From: a virus
Length of the DNA: 28,545 nucleotides
Strand: one strand, 5' to 3'
IMG/VR virus record: IMGVR_UViG_3300030333_003194
Location: 1-28,545 of that record
Of the stretch, positions 20,969-28,545 are shown in pieces. How positions within the stretch are numbered: the first letter of the stretch is position 1; every line of letters starts with the position of its first letter. A program made the translations under genes and the position numbers. The notes beneath the pieces were generated by a model. That model ran no database searches. It was not told the DNA's origin and was given only the letters and a program-made list of their open reading frames with translations.

Positions 20969-23900
20969 GGACAAAACTATCCGATGAAGATTTAGAAGAT
21001 GTGGCGGCTCGGTTAAGACCTACGTTTACGTTGTGTATAATTACACTACTATAATCTGAATCATCATTAACATTTGCCGTTCTTTCTATTCTGATAGTAA
21101 GCCTATTACCACTTACACCCATGTTCTTTATCATTCTTCTAGGCAACAAAACCACACGAGTATTTCTAGTATTACTCCTTATTGTTTGCGAGTGGCTTTT
21201 TGCGGTTCCTGTGTTATTACAAATAACGGTTGTTTTAATATTACATTTTGTCGAGGTATCTACGTCTGGTGCGTGAGTGACTTCTCCCCACAATTCTATC
21301 TCATCGCTTAGAATATCTGGTGGGACTATTATTTCTCCTTCAAACGCATTGTTATCTTGCTTTCCACTTTCGCCAGAGAATGTTCCTTTACCGGGCAAAG
21401 TAAATCCATCTTCCGTATTGACCGCAGACCCGCCAACAGGCTTCATATCTATGGGTGCGTCTGCGCCTCTTATACTCTTAGGTGTGGGTGCGGGCTTTCT
21501 CTGACCTAGTATAGACCATTGGCCCTGTCTACTAACGTGTTGCATTAGCATATCTCCATGACCCCTAATATTAGCGTAAGCACCACTACCTATTTGATTG
21601 ATAGTAGAACCACCACTATTTTCACCATAGTTTTGTCCGGTATTATCATTGTAGCCACCACCTTGATTCGCCCCACCATCATTAACTATTTGTTGTTGGA
21701 AACCTTGTTGGTTAATTGCTTGTGATACGTTTTGGTCTGCTTCTGTATAATTGAAACTTGGTGGAGAGTTAGGTGGGTTAGTAGATATTCCCGGCGCCGT
21801 ATTGACACTACCACCATCAGCAGGGTTTTGTGAGGGTGTGACATAAGCACCTACTGTATGGAACGTGGAAGAGTCATCTGGCCCACCCGGTAATATACTA
21901 CCAAAAATACTTTTACCCCTAAAAGATACATCTTTTTCTAATAATAATCGTATGTCTGCTATTGCCCCTTGCTTCACACTCCACTTAACTTCTTCTATCG
22001 TTAAAGTTTCGTTGTCAAGACCAAGCCCCGCATCAGTATACTTGATGAAGGTTCCCGGCCAATAAGCCAAGTCTTGACAGACATGGATTCTAGGTGCGTA
22101 ATAAAATGACCTAAGACCAGAATACATACCGTTTGATTGCGTAGTCCAATGCCTTACTCCCAGAGGGAATATAGAATCTGCATTTCCTGTATCGAAGGTG
22201 ACGTTAGTGCTTCCTAAATTGGGAACATCGTGAGCATTCTTGAGTATGTTAGTGGCTTTGGGGTTTCCGCATCTATGTCTTAGAAGCGCTCTTAGGTATT
22301 CTGCGTTTACAGAAATAACCATATTTTTACCTGCATAGTTAGGCATTTCAATCTCATAGAATCCACTACCCTTTACATTTACAGAGGTATGAGCCACCTG
22401 CGTTGCGCCCTTTCTTCTTGCTCTAGCATCCCCTGTGTTGCCATTGGAGAAGGTGCATTGGAATAAATGCACAGTAAACTCTGCCGCCTCTATATCGGCA
22501 TCTGTAGCGCTATCGTTAGCGAAGGTGCCCTGTCCATTCTTTAGGCTAATTACTACTCTCAAATCATTCTCATCATCATCCGACAAAGGCGCCCCGTTAG
22601 GTATGTGGACTACTTGAAGAGCATAAGATAGACTGTTAGCCCCATAGAAAAAGAAATTTTCTGTGTAATCCGTTGGAGTTTGACTGTTTGCGGCGTTAGG
22701 TCTATCAGAAGAACCGGCCCTATGTCCTTTATCTCCCAAGTCGCTATAATCTATATTTTGCCTTCCATCTAAAGCGTTTACCATACCGTTGATAAACGCA
22801 CCACCTGTCCCTATTCTAGTCCATTGGTGACTGTTAAAATGGTCTGTAGAATCATCTGTATCTTCAACCCCTTGATTTGCTAGATATGGGTCTGCTAGAT
22901 AACCGTATCTTCCTTTGTGTATCATTTTATCTTTTTCGTTAATATCTAGTTTTGGTTTAGCCTTTATAGAAAGCGATGAATTTTGTAATGTGGCATATTC
23001 CGATTCTGCTATAGCCTTTGCTTCTGCGGCGCTTTTAATTCCCGGCTTCTTAAATATTTTCCACTTGGTAGTATCGGCTATGGAAGTAGCGGGGTGGTCA
23101 TAGAAAGAAGCGTTATCATTATAGTAAACTCTAACATGAGTAATTTTAGAGGTTATACTACTATCCATTTCGCTAACCATTAGACTATCTCTATTCATTA
23201 CTAAACCGCTATTATATTTGGGTCTAAAGTCTACTCTGCCATCTCTACCTAATTGGAAACTAAAAGTATTAACTGTATTATTATCTCCTACCCCAGAAGT
23301 CTGTTGTATTTCTTTTATAGTATTGAAGATATTTTTACCTCTGGAATCTACTATACTCCCAAAACTATCTGAGTTTGTAGTCGTTCCATCTGTAGTCATG
23401 TTTCTAGTTATAGGCACGTTATTTATGTCCATAGGTGTAGCAATATTTGTGGGTGGCAACCAACTCTTCATTAGACCGGCATTCCACATTATTCTAAATT
23501 TATCGCTATCATAATACGAACCTATGTTTTTATCTTCTACTTGTCCACCTATAAACATCATCATTCTTAGAATAAACTCAGAAGACACGGAGTTAGAAAC
23601 TACTAAGGTAGGGAATGTTGCTCTATCTATTTCTACTTCTGAACCATAACCTACATCTCCCAAAATGTTGTCGCCCGTTTGATTAATTACTGCTTGGCTA
23701 TATAGTCTTGCTATTTCTCTTTTATAACTAATACCACCAATCATTCTTTTGTTATTATCAGATACTTGACCACTAGTAAAACCAAATGAACCTAGATTGC
23801 TATCAGATATATCTACACCAATTCTCCTGTCATAAGCATCGCTCGCACCACCGGCTAGATTATGTTTACTTTCTGTAAAAACATCTGTAAAACCATTAAC

Positions 23901-26900
23901 AGTATCATTTACATCTCTTTTAGCAGTTAATGTCACTTCGTTATCATTTAAAGAAGAGTCAAAAATAGTAGGGAATTTAGTCGTTATAACATGATGAAAT
24001 ACTGCGGCGGTGTTTTCCCTGCTTTCTGTCACGGCATTACCGTCTTTATCCTTTTTTACATTAATAATATAAGCACCCTGTCTACTCATGGCTTTAGGCC
24101 AACCCGTATGTCCTTGAAAAGTAGAATCACTAAATTGAAAATCACTATGGCTATCTTGGTCGCCTTGCGTTCCACTTTTTCTAAACACAAAACTCATTAC
24201 CTTTCTATTCCATTGGTATGTTTCATAATTTAACGTATCGTGATTTTTCATATACTCAGACCAAGTAGGGCCGTATTTATTTTCCCACCATTCATCTATT
24301 TCTGTTTTGGTTTTATCTTGGTAGTAGATATGTAGCATAGCATAATTACCGGCCGCTTTTGCTACCCCTGTTAATTCTGAAATAGCCTCTATATTATCGT
24401 GTGTAAATTTAAAGGTGCAAGTAGGTTTAACTTGATTGTCTACTGTGACTATTTCTGTGGTGTCTCCAAACTCTGTTTCTGCTAGTGAAGTTATGTAGAC
24501 CTTACCTAATTGTGGATGGAATGTGAGGGTTTCACCCACGCCCGCACCACCTAAGTTATCATCTAAGTCTCCATTACTAATTAAACTCCCAAAACCTCTA
24601 GGTATTCTTTTAAGATTAAGAGAGACTTCACCAATAACTCTACTCACACTATAAAAAGCACCAGAAGCAGATGCTTGACACACCATACCCGGCTCTATCC
24701 CATCAGAAACAAAGGTAGACGCCGCAATACCACCATAAGGGTCACTACAATTTACATGAAATTCATCGCTAGTAGTATAGTTTGCACGAGTCTTAATAGC
24801 ATAAGTTTTCTTAGTATCTAATTTTGACCCCCAATGATAAAAGTAAGTTTGTGTATTGTTTTCTCTTGATGTGCTATCTGCTCTAGCCTGTAAAACACCA
24901 TAACCATAGTCACCAAACTCTTCTGTAGACTCTACCATAATAGCCGTATCGCCAACATATATATTTCCTACTACCCTAGTAGTATCATTGACCAAATTTC
25001 TTTCATTAGGGTGATTACTAAAATCATCTCCTGTATTTTTAGACGTAGTAATTACTTGACTCCAATAGTTATCAATAAGAGCGGGGTAGCCACGAATACT
25101 AGCAACAAAGTCTTCTAATTGTGTATCGCCACCCGACTCTCTACCTGCCATACCACCATTACTACCTGTATTAAGATTAAAGAATCTGGAAGAATCTACT
25201 ACAACTAGAGAGCCACCCTTGTCTGCCCAATTTTGATATTTAGAAGCCATTAGTGGAGTTCCAACTACTTTACCCACTATTGTTCCCCCATCTAGGTCAA
25301 AGTTTCCACCAACGTTGTCTGTGCCACCGGGCCTAGCCATTTGTGGGGTTGTCAATGTGCCATATATTGTTGATACTCCATTACCATGATTTATTATAGC
25401 GTTAGTTCCAGAAGTAATAGTAAATACTTTACCGTCTAATTGCGTTCCGGGGTGTGTATTTAGTAATGTAAATTTATCACCGGAAACTAAATCTCCCGTA
25501 GGCACTTGGAATTGGTAGTGGTTATTACCAGACAAAGTTAAGTCTGCATTTTGTTGTGTAGTAGTAGTGTTGAATTTTATTCCTCTTACGGCATTCCAAT
25601 CAACCGGAGTATGGAACGGCATACTTGTGGTTGGGTCGTTGCTTGGGTCTATATTCCACATACCAATGTCTTCGCCTATTTTTAACTCTGTAAAAACTTC
25701 TGGAAACCCTTCCTTATCTACTTGGTCTATAAAGGCTAATTTTACTGTGTAGTTATCCATAAGTGGGTGAGCAAAACCAAAGTTTACTTTTCTTGTATTG
25801 TTAGAGGCGTTTGCCTTACCGTTATTTCTCATGTCAGACCAAAGCAACCAAAGATGTTTATAATCATCGGATATTTTTTCTATTCTAATATAATGCTTAT
25901 TTGTAGTGGGTATAGTTTGACTAATATAGAGACATTTATGCAAATAATAACGAGTAATGTCTTCTCCTGTATCAGCATTAGTCACTACCTTTGTAGCAAG
26001 ACCTCTATAAATAAACCTAAAAGGAATACCTACTTTATTATCTGCATCTACATTTATCATCTCAGCAATACCACTAGATTGCCCTGCTGAAACTAATTCG
26101 TTATATGTTGATTCGGGTATAGGAACATCAGTAGTAGTATTGGTTATGCCTGTGTTGTGTATATGAGTAGGGTTTATCTCTCTCCAATTAGAGTCTGCGA
26201 TAACAGAATCATTACTGTTTACAGTATTTTTATGTATTTGCCCGAAATGATATTGGAACCACAAAGAATGAGGCAAATCTCTCATCCACGCCGAATGTAT
26301 TGCTTTGTGGGCCGCAGTTTCGCCCGTAGTATTTGGTGTGCAAACCCCAGAGTCTTTACACCAAGTCCACCTTTTATTACCCATAAGGGGTCTGTTTCTT
26401 GTAATCACAAAGTTTACTGCGTTTGTTCCACCATTAGAAAGCCACGGAGTTTCCGCTTTTATTGTAGTAGCATCTACCTTCTCTACAATTCTTGCGCTAT
26501 AACTACCAGAAGATGTGCTAATTTTATCCCCTACTTTAATACTAGCGATAAGATTGCTTGTTCCTGTAAAGTTAAATCTAGTAGCACCAGAAGTAGCGAC
26601 AGGCGTTAAGGACTGTGTTGTTTCTGTAATGTGTTCTGCTTCTCCACCAAGCAATTGTGTTGGGTGGTCTGTAAAGGTTCTAACAATATAGAATTTATGA
26701 CTCCATTCATAATCTGCATTTTCATTCCATTCACTAAAATGATTATTGAAAGGAATATACCCCTTTCTGTTTTGGTTGTAATAATTTCTTCCAGAGAGGA
26801 CTTCTCTTACTTCGTGCTTAACGTGTGCATAACCTGTCCCTGCACCAAGAATGCCACTATCAACATTCATCTGAGCCGTGACATAAAACGTATCTCCTAT

Positions 26901-28545
26901 TTCTAAGTTAGGGTTGCCATCGAAAATAAACGTTGTAAAATCATAAGTAGCATCTGTAGTTTGAGGATGATTTGTCTCAACATCATCCCACACCATTAAG
27001 TTATTTTTCCATTTATTATCTTCATATTTGCTTTTGTATGTATCGTAATCCCAAACAGGGTCTATCACATAATTAGTAGCCATAATAATTTTTGCCGATT
27101 CTGGCGAATAGGGAAGAGTAGAAGATGTTATATTTACAGTCTTTCTTGCGTTATCTACAGAGGCTACCGTATAAGTGCCGTTATGGTGCCCACTATCAGT
27201 TATTGTAATACTGTTGCCTGCGCTATATCCGGGTGCTACATTGAAATATAGAATTGTGTTTAAGTTTCCGCTTACATCTTCTTGGCTAAAACCCATAATA
27301 CCTTTACCGTCATACCATTTTTCGGCATAGTTAGGCCCGGTTTCATCTTCGTTGTTATACATTTGTATGGGGTGAGCAGAACCCAACTGCGTTCTTTGGT
27401 CTGTTTGCTCTTTATACCCACTACTTACATCAAACCCTATTTTGTTAGAGAGCATTTCTAACTCTCTGGCACCAAAATTCATTATCTTCCCAAAACCTTT
27501 TGCGTCATATAACCAATAGGCAGACGTATCTCCCTCATCTGATGTGGCTTTTTGACCTACTTCCCAAAGAGGAATTTGCTTACCTAACATACTAACTCTA
27601 TCTTCTGCTGATACTTCTATTAATCTACCTGCGGCATTTGCTTGTTTTATTTTAAGATTTGATAACACCCCACGCCAAATAGGTCTATCTACATTGTTAG
27701 AATTTTCATCACCAAATATTAACACTTCCCAATCATCACCCTCTGTAATAATTTTTTTAAGGTTAAGGTAATAACTAGAAGTTAGTTTACCAAAAGAATC
27801 TGTATTGGCTTCGTATTGTGCATCATCAAACAATATTAATCTAGCGTTAGAAATACCGTTGGTAGGTAAAGTCACTTCTAAACTATTGAGTATGGTATCG
27901 TCTGGATTATCAAATATAGGAGAATCATTTAGGTGGTGAACCAACCCTACCCTATCTAACATAAGATATTGCGTAGTTTGTTTTGGGGCATAACTAGCGT
28001 TTACACCATCATCTCTTTGACCCGCAGTAAAGAATTGGGGTCTTAAGTCCATTTCCCAACCATACAAAGAACCGGCAGTAGGGCTACCCGATAAACTATA
28101 TACATTCGATGTATCTTCTACCCCATTAATAAAAACCCTATATTTTCCTGTGGTGTAATTAATAACAAACTCAAAATCTATCCACATATCTTCTGTTTTA
28201 ATATCAACCTTAGTATTGTTATCAAGATATTTTGCACCGTAAAAATCATAATCTAATAGTGGGTTGTCGGGGGAACCGCCGCCCGTATAAAAATCATGGT
28301 TATACTGTATAGCAGGCGTTCCACTAAAGCCCGTCTCTGTTAGCATTGGGTCTGCGGGTTTTGCATATCCTATTCTAAATTCAAGACTAGGATAAATATG
28401 TGATTTATGTGTAGAAGAATCCATAGGGTGTGCAAAATCACTACCATTAAATGACCTTACACAAACTCTAGCAGTAAAAACATCGTTATCTAATCTGGAA
28501 TTTAAATCACCATCATAAATAATAGTGGGTTTCTCGTTCTGAGCA
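20961..28545 (-). CDS. giant tail/baseplate-hub-like virion protein, N-terminus outside window, at least 2,527 aa
   Basis: The frame has no stop from 20961 to the window end. The Met at 28424 is internal, because upstream codons continue a beta-rich sequence (TARVCVRSFNGSDFAHP). In order from the N-terminal side: a ConA/LamG-like domain (WIDFEFVINYTTGKYRVFI, about 28400-27900); a hub-type beta domain (DDWEVLIFGDENSNN, IEVSAEDRVSMLGKQIPLW, about 27900-27540); a long beta-rich stretch of small domains such as SITITDSGHHNGTYTVASVD; a second hub-like part (FSFQLGRDGRVDFRPKYN, ITHVRVYYNDN, TIEEVKWSVKQGAIADIRL) to about 21900; a Gly/Asn/Gln/Pro linker (about 21840-21520); and a C-terminal beta sandwich. 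This suits a tail hub or fibre that recognises host surface. Candidate client of the chaperonin. Confidence 0.7.
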   Translation of the reverse strand, partial: AQNEKPTIIYDGDLNSRLDNDVFTARVCVRSFNGSDFAHPMDSSTHKSHIYPSLEFRIGYAKPADPMLTETGFSGTPAIQYNHDFYTGGGSPDNPLLDYDFYGAKYLDNNTKVDIKTEDMWIDFEFVINYTTGKYRVFINGVEDTSNVYSLSGSPTAGSLYGWEMDLRPQFFTAGQRDDGVNASYAPKQTTQYLMLDRVGLVHHLNDSPIFDNPDDTILNSLEVTLPTNGISNARLILFDDAQYEANTDSFGKLTSSYYLNLKKIITEGDDWEVLIFGDENSNNVDRPIWRGVLSNLKIKQANAAGRLIEVSAEDRVSMLGKQIPLWEVGQKATSDEGDTSAYWLYDAKGFGKIMNFGARELEMLSNKIGFDVSSGYKEQTDQRTQLGSAHPIQMYNNEDETGPNYAEKWYDGKGIMGFSQEDVSGNLNTILYFNVAPGYSAGNSITITDSGHHNGTYTVASVDNARKTVNITSSTLPYSPESAKIIMATNYVIDPVWDYDTYKSKYEDNKWKNNLMVWDDVETNHPQTTDATYDFTTFIFDGNPNLEIGDTFYVTAQMNVDSGILGAGTGYAHVKHEVREVLSGRNYYNQNRKGYIPFNNHFSEWNENADYEWSHKFYIVRTFTDHPTQLLGGEAEHITETTQSLTPVATSGATRFNFTGTSNLIASIKVGDKISTSSGSYSARIVEKVDATTIKAETPWLSNGGTNAVNFVITRNRPLMGNKRWTWCKDSGVCTPNTTGETAAHKAIHSAWMRDLPHSLWFQYHFGQIHKNTVNSNDSVIADSNWREINPTHIHNTGITNTTTDVPIPESTYNELVSAGQSSGIAEMINVDADNKVGIPFRFIYRGLATKVVTNADTGEDITRYYLHKCLYISQTIPTTNKHYIRIEKISDDYKHLWLLWSDMRNNGKANASNNTRKVNFGFAHPLMDNYTVKLAFIDQVDKEGFPEVFTELKIGEDIGMWNIDPSNDPTTSMPFHTPVDWNAVRGIKFNTTTTQQNADLTLSGNNHYQFQVPTGDLVSGDKFTLLNTHPGTQLDGKVFTITSGTNAIINHGNGVSTIYGTLTTPQMARPGGTDNVGGNFDLDGGTIVGKVVGTPLMASKYQNWADKGGSLVVVDSSRFFNLNTGSNGGMAGRESGGDTQLEDFVASIRGYPALIDNYWSQVITTSKNTGDDFSNHPNERNLVNDTTRVVGNIYVGDTAIMVESTEEFGDYGYGVLQARADSTSRENNTQTYFYHWGSKLDTKKTYAIKTRANYTTSDEFHVNCSDPYGGIAASTFVSDGIEPGMVCQASASGAFYSVSRVIGEVSLNLKRIPRGFGSLISNGDLDDNLGGAGVGETLTFHPQLGKVYITSLAETEFGDTTEIVTVDNQVKPTCTFKFTHDNIEAISELTGVAKAAGNYAMLHIYYQDKTKTEIDEWWENKYGPTWSEYMKNHDTLNYETYQWNRKVMSFVFRKSGTQGDQDSHSDFQFSDSTFQGHTGWPKAMSRQGAYIINVKKDKDGNAVTESRENTAAVFHHVITTKFPTIFDSSLNDNEVTLTAKRDVNDTVNGFTDVFTESKHNLAGGASDAYDRRIGVDISDSNLGSFGFTSGQVSDNNKRMIGGISYKREIARLYSQAVINQTGDNILGDVGYGSEVEIDRATFPTLVVSNSVSSEFILRMMMFIGGQVEDKNIGSYYDSDKFRIMWNAGLMKSWLPPTNIATPMDINNVPITRNMTTDGTTTNSDSFGSIVDSRGKNIFNTIKEIQQTSGVGDNNTVNTFSFQLGRDGRVDFRPKYNSGLVMNRDSLMVSEMDSSITSKITHVRVYYNDNASFYDHPATSIADTTKWKIFKKPGIKSAAEAKAIAESEYATLQNSSLSIKAKPKLDINEKDKMIHKGRYGYLADPYLANQGVEDTDDSTDHFNSHQWTRIGTGGAFINGMVNALDGRQNIDYSDLGDKGHRAGSSDRPNAANSQTPTDYTENFFFYGANSLSYALQVVHIPNGAPLSDDDENDLRVVISLKNGQGTFANDSATDADIEAAEFTVHLFQCTFSNGNTGDARARRKGATQVAHTSVNVKGSGFYEIEMPNYAGKNMVISVNAEYLRALLRHRCGNPKATNILKNAHDVPNLGSTNVTFDTGNADSIFPLGVRHWTTQSNGMYSGLRSFYYAPRIHVCQDLAYWPGTFIKYTDAGLGLDNETLTIEEVKWSVKQGAIADIRLLLEKDVSFRGKSIFGSILPGGPDDSSTFHTVGAYVTPSQNPADGGSVNTAPGISTNPPNSPPSFNYTEADQNVSQAINQQGFQQQIVNDGGANQGGGYNDNTGQNYGENSGGSTINQIGSGAYANIRGHGDMLMQHVSRQGQWSILGQRKPAPTPKSIRGADAPIDMKPVGGSAVNTEDGFTLPGKGTFSGESGKQDNNAFEGEIIVPPDILSDEIELWGEVTHAPDVDTSTKCNIKTTVICNNTGTAKSHSQTIRSNTRNTRVVLLPRRMIKNMGVSGNRLTIRIERTANVNDDSDYSSVIIHNVNVGLNRAATSSKSSSDSFVPN

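Noticed and set aside
21277-26906. + strand frames opposite the giant gene
   Set aside because: No promoter, coupling or recognisable protein; the - strand frame is continuous and protein-like throughout.
1-28545. Insertion sequences, integrase or attachment sites
   Set aside because: No transposase-like or integrase-like product, and no terminal inverted repeats or tRNA-end duplications were seen.

Overview
The window looks like part of a tailed dsDNA virus of an archaeon. The best match I can recall is the marine 'magrovirus' type associated with Marine Group II Euryarchaeota, but I infer this from gene content and have run no search. The evidence is an archaeal/eukaryotic-type replication set in one dense block: family B DNA polymerase, RFC-like clamp loader, a probable sliding clamp, AEP primase, MCM-like AAA+ ATPase, RecA/RadA-like ATPase, XPF-type nuclease and Cas4-like nuclease. 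Promoters are archaeal TATA boxes about 25 nt upstream of leaderless starts. A very large tail/baseplate-like protein lies on the opposite strand.

Layout. From 1 to 20968 every gene is on the + strand, mostly coupled by ATGA or TAATG overlaps. 1-2270 holds small unknown and zinc-binding proteins, a winged-helix protein and one 307-aa unknown. 2482-7879 runs from a conserved marine phage protein through a possible PAC2-like protein, an MCM-like ATPase, a mini MazG-like protein and a small-terminase-like protein. 7918-8941 holds two short units. A 129-nt leader (8995-9123) can fold into a long closed stem ahead of a winged-helix gene and the clamp loader. 10408-13306 encodes a possible ssDNA-binding protein followed by GroES- and GroEL-type chaperonins. 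13337-17711 encodes the RecA-like ATPase, probable sliding clamp, an HTH protein and PolB. 17743-20215 encodes zinc-ribbon proteins, a Cas4-like nuclease and the primase. 20249-20968 is the XPF-like nuclease. From 28545 down to 20961 the - strand is a single reading frame of at least 2,527 codons that stays open at the window edge.

The most distinctive points are these. (i) A five-copy bipartite promoter, TATATGCGGA followed by TAG at offset +15/16 from the first T; at three copies the motif places the ATG exactly where transcription should start. (ii) The stem-closed RNA leader at 8995-9109, whose 5' arm begins where that promoter should start transcription. (iii) A set of small winged-helix proteins, five of them sharing one layout, and many zinc-ribbon microproteins, both spread through the replication operons. 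(iv) PolB with altered catalytic motifs (YGHTDS, KSLVASMYG, GWY). Several small genes under 60 codons were found by reading the overlaps; starts were moved where the first in-frame ATG lies inside a TATA box.
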